Source: Acidimicrobiia bacterium (lineage in GTDB: Bacteria > Actinomycetota > Acidimicrobiia > Acidimicrobiales > SZUA-35). From it: a stretch of 6,410 nucleotides of DNA. Within the stretch, counting starts at the first letter, position 1; each line of letters begins with the position of its first letter. The stretch covers positions 1 to 6,410 of the forward strand of contig JAOUGG010000152.1 of the NCBI GenBank assembly GCA_029857855.1, in the 5' to 3' direction. A model generated the notes under the pieces. The model saw only the letters and a list, made by a program, of their open reading frames with translations. It was not told the DNA's origin and did not search any database. The translations under genes and the position numbers were made by a program. This document shows, in pieces, positions 1-5,804 of this stretch.

Positions 1-1
1 C

Positions 2-1567
2 AAGCTTGGCCTGCCCCTGTTTCGCTATGGAGTCCTCCTCGAAAGCGGGCGGCTGCATCGAGATCGTGGCGACCTGGCCGAAGCCGGGCGTTTGTTCGAG
101 GAGGCCCTCGGACTGGTGGAGCACCTCCGGGGATTCATCGGTGACGAGGGTGCCAGGACCAGCTTTCTGCAGGGCCGAGCGTCGGCCTGCAGCGATCTCA
201 TCTCGGTGCTGACGGCAGACGAGAATCCCGAGGCCCATCGACGCGCCTTCGACGTGGTCCAGGGGGCCAAGGCCCGAACCCTGTCCGATCTCCTCGCGGG
301 GACGGCCCGTGCAGGCTCGACCGCTTCGATGACCCCGGAGTTGATCGATGCCGAATCCGACCTCGAGGCCTGTTACAACGCACTCCTCGCCGGTGGCCAG
401 GGTCTCACGCAGACCCGCCGGAAGGCCATCCACGACCGCACGATCGAACTGGAAACGCGGATACGACGATCCCGCCTCGAGGCCGACATCGGGCCGCAAA
501 CCTGGGGCGCCCACGGTGACGGACCCGGCATCGTTCCCATTCCGGGAGACGGTGAACAGGTTGTCGAGTTCCACTTCATCGGTCAGCAGCTCGTTGCCTT
601 CGTCTGGACCGACGGTGAGATGACGTTGATCACGAATCTCCCAACGCTCGATCAGTGCCGGAGTCTGCTACGCGACTGGGCACGACAACTCGAACGGTTC
701 AACCTCGCAGCGCGGCTTCCGGGACGACCGGTCGACAACCTGGTCGCCTCGGCCGACGAGGTCCTGCAACGGATCTGGGCCCTGATCTTCTCGCCGGTGG
801 CGGATCATCTCCCCGGCGGCGGCGAGCTGCTGATCATCCCGCACGGGCCGCTGAACGCCGTGCCGTTTCATGCGCTGCCCGCCCCCGGCGGGCGGATCGG
901 TGAACGTTTCCGGATCTCCACCGCCGCCGGTTACGCGGTCGCCGATTCGTTGCGACGACGATCCGGTCGACGGCAGGGTGCCGTCGGGCGATCCCTCGTC
1001 GTCGGGGTCGCCGACGCCGCCGCTCCCGCCGTCGCCACCGAGGCGGCGGCTGTGGCCGAGCTGCTCGAAGGTTCCGAACTCCTGCTGAACGACGAGGCGA
1101 CGATCGACGCATTCCGGTCGGCCTGCCAACAGCCGGTCGACGTGGCCCACATCGCCTGTCACGGAATCCACCGAGCCCGGAGTCCGATGTTCTCCTCGCT
1201 CAAACTGGCCGACGGGTGGCTGACGGCCCACGATGTGTTGACCGGCACCATCGACGCCGACCTGGTAGTGCTCAGTGCCTGTGAGTCCGGCCGGTTGAAC
1301 AGCGACCGTGTGCTCAACGAGCCCGTCGGTCTCGCCCGGTCGTTCCTGGCGGCCGGCGCCCACGCCGTCGTCGTGAGCCTCTGGCTGGCCCACGACGAGG
1401 CGACCTTCGAACTCATGACCCGGTTCCACGAGAATCTGAACCAGGGATCGACGCCCGTCGTCGCGCTGCAGGCGGCGCGTACGGCGGTCGCCGAAACAAA
1501 CCCCCATCCGGCAGCCTGGGCACCATTTATCGTTCACGGTGGCCTGCCCCCCGAAGGAGACCGATGA
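2..1567 (+). CDS. TPR-like/CHAT domain (caspase-like) protein, 5' end outside window
   Basis: The reading frame is open to the left edge, so the true start lies outside; 521 residues are visible. The first 45 or so residues resemble a TPR helix pair (GDLAEAGRLFEEALGLVEHL). A helical stretch with AKARTLSDLLAG follows, typical of the region before CHAT domains. From about residue 185 to the end is the CHAT domain: a beta-rich start (VVEFHFIG, LVAFVW), then LLIIPHGPLNAVPFHAL. The likely catalytic His is in HIACHG (codon 1160-1162) and the likely catalytic Cys in LSACESG (codon 1280-1282). The C-terminal GLARSFLAAGAHAVVVSLW segment is also typical. CHAT domains belong to the caspase/separase clan of cysteine peptidases and are often switched by TPR or other sensor regions. 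No signal peptide can be judged; the protein is probably cytoplasmic. The stop overlaps the next gene's ATG. The substrate is unknown. Family assignment is firm; peptidase activity is inferred from the intact dyad. Confidence 0.9.
   Translation, partial: KLGLPLFRYGVLLESGRLHRDRGDLAEAGRLFEEALGLVEHLRGFIGDEGARTSFLQGRASACSDLISVLTADENPEAHRRAFDVVQGAKARTLSDLLAGTARAGSTASMTPELIDAESDLEACYNALLAGGQGLTQTRRKAIHDRTIELETRIRRSRLEADIGPQTWGAHGDGPGIVPIPGDGEQVVEFHFIGQQLVAFVWTDGEMTLITNLPTLDQCRSLLRDWARQLERFNLAARLPGRPVDNLVASADEVLQRIWALIFSPVADHLPGGGELLIIPHGPLNAVPFHALPAPGGRIGERFRISTAAGYAVADSLRRRSGRRQGAVGRSLVVGVADAAAPAVATEAAAVAELLEGSELLLNDEATIDAFRSACQQPVDVAHIACHGIHRARSPMFSSLKLADGWLTAHDVLTGTIDADLVVLSACESGRLNSDRVLNEPVGLARSFLAAGAHAVVVSLWLAHDEATFELMTRFHENLNQGSTPVVALQAARTAVAETNPHPAAWAPFIVHGGLPPEGDR
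1554..1560 (+). promoter_or_regulatory. Ribosome binding site of the S8 protease gene
   Basis: AAGGAGA lies inside the last codons of the CHAT gene, with three bases between it and the ATG at 1564. It is a strong Shine-Dalgarno match at slightly short spacing. It supports that ATG as the start and allows both re-initiation from the overlapping TGA and independent initiation. Confidence 0.75.
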
Positions 1568-2820
1568 CCTTGGAAAGACGGAACGTCGTATCGATGACGG
1601 TGGCGACCGTTGCGGCACTGGTGATGATCGTCGCGGTGCCGCCGGCATCGGCGGGCGAGCCGAAACCGGGCGACCCGACGGCGATCGTGATGCAGTTGCA
1701 CGACCCGTCGACGCTATCCGGGCTGGAAGCCGACTATGCGTTGGAGGTCGTGGATCCCCTCGTGCCCACCCGCGGGCTGTTCATGGTCGCTCCGGATGGT
1801 GAACCGATGAAAGAGGGTGACCTCAAGAAGCTGGCCAAGGATCTGGTCAAGGACCCCCGCGTCGAGTGGGCCGAGGTCGACGCCGACAACGATGGGGTTG
1901 AAGACGACCGGTTCCACGCCTGGCCCAACGGGCGACCAGGCTCGACCGACCTCGACGCCGACGACTGGGCGAACCAGGAGGCCCTGCAGTACCTGGAGCT
2001 GGACCGGGTCCACCGGCAATCGACCGGGAAAGGTGTGATCGTGGCCGTGCTCGACACCGGAGTCGACATGGATCATCCGCAGCTCGCCGGTCATCTCGCC
2101 GCCGAGGGCCACTACGACTATCTCGACGGCGACCGTGACCCGAACGAGGAAGCCGACGGATTCGACGACGACGGTGACGGCGAGGTCGACGAGGCGTTCG
2201 GACACGGAACGCACGCCGCCGGTTTGATCGCGCTGGTCGCTCCCGACGCCGAGATCCGGGTCTACCGGGTGCTCGACGCCGACGGCGATGGCGATCCGTA
2301 TGTGGTGGCCCTGGCCGTGAACGACGCCATCGACCAAGGCGCGGATGTGATCAACCTCAGTTTCGGCGTCGCTTCCAAACCCACGTCCAAGTACCTGAAG
2401 GAGGCGATCAAGCGGGCCAAGAAGGCCAACGTCACGATCGTGGCTGCCGCCGGCAACACCGGGACGAAAGACGATAGCCACTTCCCGGCCCGGGAGAAGG
2501 ACGTGATCGGGGTGGCGGCCAGCACCCGCGGCAACGACGCGATCGCCCACTTCTCCAACTTCGGTAAACCCGCCCTCGTGGCGGCACCGGGCACCGATGT
2601 CGTGAGCACGCTGCCCGGCGGTGGGTTCGGGGCGTGGAGCGGAACCTCCATGGCCGCTCCAATCGTTTCCGGTCAGGCGGCGCTGGTTCGCAGTGACCAC
2701 CCCGACGCCGATGTCAAGAAGGTGATCGAAATCGTCGGGAAGTCGTCTCGAAAGATGTCGGGCGCCCGCAAGATCGAAAAGGGACTCATCGACATCCTGC
2801 AAAGTCTGGGACGTCTGTAG
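1564..2820 (+). CDS. Secreted subtilisin-family (S8) serine protease with I9-like propeptide
   Basis: The gene encodes 418 residues. Residues 1-30 form a Sec-type signal peptide: basic start (LERRN), hydrophobic core (VATVAALVMIVAV), and probable cleavage after PASA. Residues 31 to about 125 look like an I9-type propeptide, with LKKLAKDLVKDPRVEWAEVD matching the usual end of such inhibitors/chaperones. The S8 catalytic domain starts near W135. The triad is Asp164 (VAVLDTGVD), His214 (GHGTHAAG) and Ser362 (GTSMAAP). Oxyanion Asn298 is in AAAGN, and the substrate-strand motif VINLSFG is at 262-268. Three DxDxDG calcium-type motifs occur at 106-111, 201-206 and 238-243. There is no C-terminal membrane anchor, which argues against a mycosin. 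The start is set by the signal peptide, the ribosome binding site and the 4-base ATGA overlap with the CHAT gene. The product is probably exported and processed by propeptide removal. Its target is unknown. Confidence 0.95.
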   Translation: MTLERRNVVSMTVATVAALVMIVAVPPASAGEPKPGDPTAIVMQLHDPSTLSGLEADYALEVVDPLVPTRGLFMVAPDGEPMKEGDLKKLAKDLVKDPRVEWAEVDADNDGVEDDRFHAWPNGRPGSTDLDADDWANQEALQYLELDRVHRQSTGKGVIVAVLDTGVDMDHPQLAGHLAAEGHYDYLDGDRDPNEEADGFDDDGDGEVDEAFGHGTHAAGLIALVAPDAEIRVYRVLDADGDGDPYVVALAVNDAIDQGADVINLSFGVASKPTSKYLKEAIKRAKKANVTIVAAAGNTGTKDDSHFPAREKDVIGVAASTRGNDAIAHFSNFGKPALVAAPGTDVVSTLPGGGFGAWSGTSMAAPIVSGQAALVRSDHPDADVKKVIEIVGKSSRKMSGARKIEKGLIDILQSLGRL

Positions 2821-2832
2821 GCGTTGTGGCCA

Positions 2833-2860
2833 CCGCCTGACGGAGGGTGATCGTCGGCGG
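2833..2860. terminator. Stem-loop between convergent operons, candidate bidirectional terminator
   Basis: CCGCC-T-GACG at 2833-2842 pairs with CGTC-GGCGG at 2852-2860. This gives nine base pairs with one bulged T and a 9-base loop. It sits 12 bases after the protease stop and about 20 bases beyond the end of the facing glycosyltransferase gene. There is no T-tract on either side, so it is not a textbook intrinsic terminator. Position and symmetry are the main support. Confidence 0.4.
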
Positions 2861-2880
2861 ACCGGCAGAGATGGCGGCCG

Positions 2881-3825
2881 TCACCGGAGCCATACCGGAC
2901 GGCTCGGCAGCCGGTCACGAAACATTCGGACTCGGGTCTGCCGCCGTCGTCTCTGCACCGTGTCGATGAACGCCCGCCAGCCGGGCGCCGTCACCGTTGC
3001 GGGACGGTCGACCGAAGTCAGGTGGCGGACCGCCCAGTCGAGGAACTCGCGGCGGGCGCCGGTGTGCCCTCCAGCGGCGTGTGCGGTGGCGGTGCAGGCC
3101 GCGTCGTGCTGCCGGTACCGGTACCACGATTCCCGGGTGACCACGGCGGCGTGGCGGCAGAGAACCTTGGTGTGGAAGACCTGGTCCTCGAACATGGCGG
3201 TGAAGGTCGGCTCGTAGCCGCCGACCTCGGCGATCACGTCGCGATGGACGACCATGTCGCAGATTGAGTTCCACTCGTCGCGGAGGAAGGCCGCGACCAA
3301 ATCGGGGGGGTCGACGACGGTCGACCCGACAACCTGCTCCGGTTCGGTGTCCGATGTCGGCGGGGTGACCGCGGCGACGAGATCCTGAACCCAATCCTGC
3401 TGATCGGCGTCGGGATCCCAGCTTCTCCACCAGCACGCCGGACTCACGAGCACCTTGGCATCCCCGTGCCGGCCAAGGGCGTCGAGCTGAGCGGCGAGTT
3501 TGCCTGCGCTCCAGGTGTCGTCGGCGTCGAGGAAGGTGATCCACCGGCCACGAGCCGACGCAAGACCGAGATTTCGCGACGCGCTCATGCCTTTATTGGC
3601 GCCGTCGGGATGGGCGAGGCACCGTATCCATCGGGGGAAGGCGGCGGCGAGCGTTCGGGCGATGTCACCGCTCTGGTCGGTGGAACCGTCGTCCACCAGG
3701 ATCAGCTCCCAGGACGGCCCGACCTGCGACGCCACACTGCCCACGGCGTCGGCCAGGAATCGTTCCTCGTTGTGGAAGATCATGATGACCGAGAAGTCCG
3801 GTGCCTCGTCGTCGCAGGACATCAT
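2881..3825 (-). CDS. GT2 family glycosyltransferase (GT-A fold), last gene of operon
   Basis: The gene encodes 314 residues. The GT2 domain opens with FSVIMIFHNEERFLADAV (11-28). The nucleotide-binding loop is VDDGSTD (44-50), followed by the acceptor-side motif NKGMSASRNLG (77-87). The metal-binding DxD is D100-A-D102, with D103 next to it. The probable catalytic-base segment is MFEDQVF with E213-D214. GT2 enzymes of this type move a sugar from a nucleotide-sugar donor to an acceptor, commonly in polysaccharide or glycolipid assembly. No membrane segment is seen; the tail is basic (QRRRRQTRVR). The reading frame continues upstream to 4098, but that part lies over the preceding gene and is low-complexity. 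The start is placed at one of two adjacent ATGs, 3825 (ATGA overlap with the upstream stop) or 3822. No strong Shine-Dalgarno precedes it, so translation probably depends on coupling. Donor and acceptor cannot be read from sequence. Confidence 0.92.
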   Translation of the reverse strand: MMSCDDEAPDFSVIMIFHNEERFLADAVGSVASQVGPSWELILVDDGSTDQSGDIARTLAAAFPRWIRCLAHPDGANKGMSASRNLGLASARGRWITFLDADDTWSAGKLAAQLDALGRHGDAKVLVSPACWWRSWDPDADQQDWVQDLVAAVTPPTSDTEPEQVVGSTVVDPPDLVAAFLRDEWNSICDMVVHRDVIAEVGGYEPTFTAMFEDQVFHTKVLCRHAAVVTRESWYRYRQHDAACTATAHAAGGHTGARREFLDWAVRHLTSVDRPATVTAPGWRAFIDTVQRRRRQTRVRMFRDRLPSRPVWLR

Positions 3826-4796
3826 GGAACCAGCTTCGGGCTGGTCCGGATGCGCCACTGCCGGCGGAGGGCATCTCGGAAACGACGGGGCATGGTGTGT
3901 CGGCCCACGGCACGGGCCACGCCCAGGAGACGATGTCGCCGATGACGACGATGGTGGGTCGAGCGCCGGGCGTTGCGCAGCGCTCGAGCCAGCGGCGGAT
4001 GCATCAGTCCCCGCTCGTTCAGGTAGGCCTCGACGAAGTCGAGATAGGCGGTTCGCCGACGGTCGATGGTCGAGCTGTCGGACTCGGTGTTCGTGCACGA
4101 ATCCGGATGCATTCGGTAGTAGTAGGTGACGTGATCATCGACGTAGACCGGGTGTTCGACGGCGATCTTCATCATGGCAACGGCGTCCTCGAACATGGTG
4201 CGAAACGCCTCCTCATAGCCGCCCACCGAAGTGAGGACATGGCGCCGTATCAGCGCTCCCCCGGGGATGAGGTAGTCGTCGCTCAGCATCATGACCGCCA
4301 GGTCGGGGGGCGGAACCAATCGACCGGCATGGGGATGGGAGCCGAACTTCCGCCGACCGACCCCCATGAGATCCTCGAGGTCGGCCGCCTCGGGATCGCC
4401 GGTCCATGTCCGCCACCGGAGGAGCGGAGCGACGATCATCGCGGCCATCGGATTGGCGCGATGCAGCGCAACCTGGCGCTCCAGCTTGTCGGGCAACCAG
4501 ATGTCGTCCCCGTCGAGGAACGCGATCAGCTCTCCACGGGCGACGGAGGCGCCCAGGTTCCGGCTGGCACTCATACCACGATTGGCTCGATCCGGGTGGT
4601 GGACGACGCGGGTGCGAGGACAGCGGTCGGCCGCCCGCCCGGCGATGGCTCCGCTCCCGTCGGTGGAGCCGTCGTCGACGAGTATCAGTTCCCAGTCGTT
4701 GAAGGTCTGACCCTGCACACTCTCGATGGCCTCGGCCAGAAACCGCTCCTCGTTCAGGAAGATGATGATGGCTGAAACCGCAGGTGCGACGGTCAC
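3822..4796 (-). CDS. GT2 family glycosyltransferase (GT-A fold)
   Basis: The gene encodes 324 residues from a GTG start. The GT2 domain opens with VSAIIIFLNEERFLAEAI (7-24). VDDGSTD is at 40-46, NRGMSASRNLG at 72-82, the metal-binding D95-G-D97-D98 follows, and MFEDAV carries E203-D204. The middle (APLLRWRTWTG, PGGALIRR, SVGGYEEAF) matches the partial GT2 gene at the right edge closely, so the two are paralogs. The C-terminus is rich in His and Arg (HHRRHRRHR, 281-289) and probably not part of the catalytic core. The start is chosen at 4796 because this GTG overlaps the mini-ORF 2 stop (GTGA), has GGAAGG seven bases upstream, and begins the same MTVAPA sequence as mini-ORFs 1 and 2. An in-frame ATG at 4817 would add seven residues taken from the repeat and is less likely. 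The gene ends in an ATGA overlap with the next glycosyltransferase. Substrate unknown. Confidence 0.92.
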   Translation of the reverse strand: MTVAPAVSAIIIFLNEERFLAEAIESVQGQTFNDWELILVDDGSTDGSGAIAGRAADRCPRTRVVHHPDRANRGMSASRNLGASVARGELIAFLDGDDIWLPDKLERQVALHRANPMAAMIVAPLLRWRTWTGDPEAADLEDLMGVGRRKFGSHPHAGRLVPPPDLAVMMLSDDYLIPGGALIRRHVLTSVGGYEEAFRTMFEDAVAMMKIAVEHPVYVDDHVTYYYRMHPDSCTNTESDSSTIDRRRTAYLDFVEAYLNERGLMHPPLARALRNARRSTHHRRHRRHRLLGVARAVGRHTMPRRFRDALRRQWRIRTSPKLVP

Positions 4797-4894
4797 TGGC
4801 CTACCTTCCGATCCCATACGAAGGGCTCCAGCAAACGACGTTTCGCCGCAAGGCGAAACTCGGTAAACACCTGCTCCGCAGGTGCGACGGTCAC
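4793..4894 (-). CDS. Mini-ORF 2, 33 codons inside the tandem repeat
   Basis: It starts at GTG 4894, overlapping the mini-ORF 1 stop by four bases, and its TGA overlaps the GTG start of the GT2 gene by four bases. The predicted peptide begins MTVAPAEQVF and ends RRLLEPFVWDRKVGQ. The first six residues equal those of the GT2 protein downstream. It has GGAAGG seven bases before the GTG. The peptide is basic, has no signal peptide or membrane segment, and matches no family I recognise. It may be a leader/coupling peptide whose translation matters more than the product, a remnant of a deleted gene, or the coding shadow of a structured repeat. Whether it is translated is not shown. Confidence 0.45.
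   Translation of the reverse strand: MTVAPAEQVFTEFRLAAKRRLLEPFVWDRKVGQ
4804..4809 (-). promoter_or_regulatory. Ribosome binding site of the GT2 gene, inside a hairpin
   Basis: On the minus strand GGAAGG stands seven bases before the GTG at 4796, a good Shine-Dalgarno candidate. Five of its bases (GAAGG, 4804-4808) can pair with CCTTC encoded at 4820-4824. An outer CTGG/CCAG stem (4828-4831 with 4796-4799) reaches the first base of the GTG. The site could be masked unless a ribosome reads through the end of mini-ORF 2. Confidence 0.55.
4840..4859. repeat. Perfect 8-bp hairpin in repeat unit (also at 4938-4957)
   Basis: GTTTCGCC and GGCGAAAC pair perfectly around a 4-base loop. The identical structure occurs 98 bases on, in the other unit. 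It lies in the middle of each mini-ORF on the minus strand and has no T-tract after it, so it is not an evident terminator. Confidence 0.8.
4868..4884. repeat. Perfect 7-bp hairpin at repeat junction (also at 4966-4982)
   Basis: CACCTGC and GCAGGTG pair around a 3-base loop. Half of the palindrome comes from the 18-base shared segment and half from the 80-bp insert. The third copy of the shared segment, at the GT2 gene start, keeps only one arm. In the second unit the stem extends to 8 bp. Confidence 0.8.
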
Positions 4895-4973
4895 TGGCCT
4901 ACCTTCCGATCCCATACGAAGGGCTCCAGCAAACGACGTTTCGCCGCAAGGCGAAACTCGGTAAGCACCTGCT
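4876..4973. repeat. Tandem 98-bp repeat, second unit
   Basis: This is the second copy, in direct orientation and with no spacer. On the minus strand it holds most of mini-ORF 1. The single difference from the other unit, G at 4965, lengthens hairpin 1 here by one G-C pair (with C4983). Confidence 0.97.
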
Positions 4974-4992
4974 CCGCAGGTGCGACGGTCAT
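4891..4992 (-). CDS. Mini-ORF 1, 33 codons inside the tandem repeat
   Basis: It starts at ATG 4992, overlapping the stop of the ParB-like gene by four bases (ATGA), and ends in a GTGA overlap with mini-ORF 2. The peptide is the same as mini-ORF 2 except Leu10 in place of Phe, caused by the single base difference between units. Of the 27 codons after the shared MTVAPA, 18 end in G or C, against 22 of the corresponding 27 in the GT2 gene. The codon choice (TTT, AAA, CGT, GTA) is slightly less biased than its neighbours. No family recognised. Translation is plausible from the coupling geometry only. Confidence 0.45.
   Translation of the reverse strand: MTVAPAEQVLTEFRLAAKRRLLEPFVWDRKVGQ
4902..4907 (-). 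promoter_or_regulatory. Ribosome binding site of mini-ORF 2, inside a hairpin
   Basis: This is the copy of the same GGAAGG in the second unit, seven bases before GTG 4894, with the same potential pairing (4902-4906 with 4918-4922). Mini-ORF 1 has no such site, because its upstream sequence is the end of the ParB-like gene. Confidence 0.5.
4974..4991. repeat. Partial third copy of the repeat (18 bases)
   Basis: Eighteen bases identical to the start of each full unit close the array; on the minus strand they read TGACCGTCGCACCTGCGG. The identity ends where the ParB-like gene's last codons begin. The same 18 bases therefore occur three times, separated by two 80-bp inserts, as if each insert were flanked by an 18-bp direct repeat. 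Confidence 0.95.
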
Positions 4993-5804
4993 GGAGTCAC
5001 CACCGATCGACCGAACACGTGGCGGACGCGCTCGGTTCCGTCGAGCACGAAGAACGCATCGAAGACGGCCAGTGCATCGTCGGCCGAACAGTCGCCCGTG
5101 CGGACCCGGTACCAGTCGGCAACGTTGCGTTCGTCGACGACGCCGTCGATCTCGGCCAGCACGGAGCCGACGCCCAGGTGGGCGAGCACCGCAAGACGGT
5201 GATGGCCGTCGATCACCACCGACTGCGTCTCGCCGTTCGACCGTCGGAGCAGGAGGAGTCGAGGGAATCCCCGGGCCCGAAGCGGCCGGTAACCCTTCCG
5301 GATCGACCGTCGCAGGTCGAGCGTGAGCCGGCGTTCGTTGGCCAGGGTCGGGCGCCGGTCAGGTCGGTACCAGACCGTTCGATCCGGACCCCAGAGATCG
5401 GCCGTCGACGATCCGGTGGCCTCGTCGTAGGCCCACCCGAACGCGGGGCCGGCCTCGTCGTGATCGGCGGCGGCCAGGCCACCCCACGGATAGGTGCCCA
5501 GCCAGAACGGGCAGCGCGCCGTGAGCCCGAGCGGTTGGGCCGACAGGTCGAGCACCTCGTTGAGGTTGCGGACGGCGTTCACGGCCGGACTACCGAAGAA
5601 GCGCTCGAAGTCGGTGATCGGCACCGCCTCGTCGTCGACCGTCTGGTCGAGGAGCGCGACGAAGGGGTGCCACCCATGCCGTCCGAAGGTGAAGCCGAAC
5701 TCGTCGCTGATCCCGGCCATCGGAACCCGCTGCAGCCGACGTCGAGCCGCCAGCCCGAGATGGCGGGCGACGAGAGCCAAGCCGGCGCGGGCCCGCCTAG
5801 CCAC
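4989..5804 (-). CDS. ParB/sulfiredoxin-like (DGHHRL) protein of a glycosyltransferase operon
   Basis: The gene encodes 271 residues from a GTG start. The recognisable part is VVIDGHHRLAVLAHLGVGSV (197-214). This matches the DGHHR core of the ParB N-terminal/sulfiredoxin-like fold, in which this loop binds nucleotide or phosphate. It is preceded by a strand with LLLLRR (183-188) and followed by a short strand (LAEIDG). The N-terminal 150 residues are aromatic- and Gly-rich (FGFTFGRHGWHPF, CPFWLGTYPWGG) and match nothing I can name. There is no helix-turn-helix, so it is not a chromosome-partition ParB. Its place between glycosyltransferases suggests a role in glycan assembly, perhaps handling a phosphorylated or nucleotide-linked substrate; that is inference. 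The GTG overlaps the upstream stop by eight bases; a later ATG (residue 29, before AGISDEF) is an alternative start. Its stop is the anchor of the mini-ORF chain. Confidence 0.75.
   Translation of the reverse strand: MARRARAGLALVARHLGLAARRRLQRVPMAGISDEFGFTFGRHGWHPFVALLDQTVDDEAVPITDFERFFGSPAVNAVRNLNEVLDLSAQPLGLTARCPFWLGTYPWGGLAAADHDEAGPAFGWAYDEATGSSTADLWGPDRTVWYRPDRRPTLANERRLTLDLRRSIRKGYRPLRARGFPRLLLLRRSNGETQSVVIDGHHRLAVLAHLGVGSVLAEIDGVVDERNVADWYRVRTGDCSADDALAVFDAFFVLDGTERVRHVFGRSVVTP

Larger units (their letters stand above)
4778..4875. repeat. Tandem 98-bp repeat, unit nearest the GT2 gene
   Basis: This unit matches the adjacent unit (4876-4973) base for base except position 4867 (A here, G at 4965). 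It contains mini-ORF 2's body on the minus strand, the ribosome binding site of the following GT2 gene, and three inverted repeats. The 98-bp length equals 33 codons plus stop minus a 4-base overlap, so every copy re-creates the same stop-start junction. Near identity points to recent duplication, ongoing homogenisation, or constraint on structure. Confidence 0.97.

Noticed and set aside
92..1567. CHAT gene starting at TTG 92
   Set aside because: The frame stays open to base 2 and the upstream residues continue the TPR-like helix, so the gene starts outside the window.
668..2802. Long minus-strand ORFs opposite the CHAT and protease genes
   Set aside because: They are mirror frames of strongly G/C-ending codons, with no recognisable domain, while the plus-strand genes carry complete catalytic motifs.
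3826..4098. N-terminal extension of the last GT2 gene to an ATG at 4098
   Set aside because: This stretch overlaps the end of the preceding GT2 gene and translates to Pro/Ser/Arg-rich sequence unlike a GT2 start; the domain begins right after the ATGATG at 3825.
4797..4817. ATG 4817 as start of the GT2 gene at 3822-4796
   Set aside because: It lies within the repeat, on the loop side of the ribosome-binding hairpin. The GTG at 4796 has the better-placed GGAAGG, the GTGA overlap and the shared MTVAPA start.
4778..4991. CRISPR array or integron attC site
   Set aside because: The units abut without variable spacers, so this is not CRISPR. The palindromes lack the attC core-site pattern, and no integrase is in the window.
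4784..5326. Plus-strand ORFs crossing the repeat array
   Set aside because: They run against the operon and shift frame between units because 98 is not a multiple of three. They then continue as low-complexity Arg/Pro sequence opposite the ParB-like gene.
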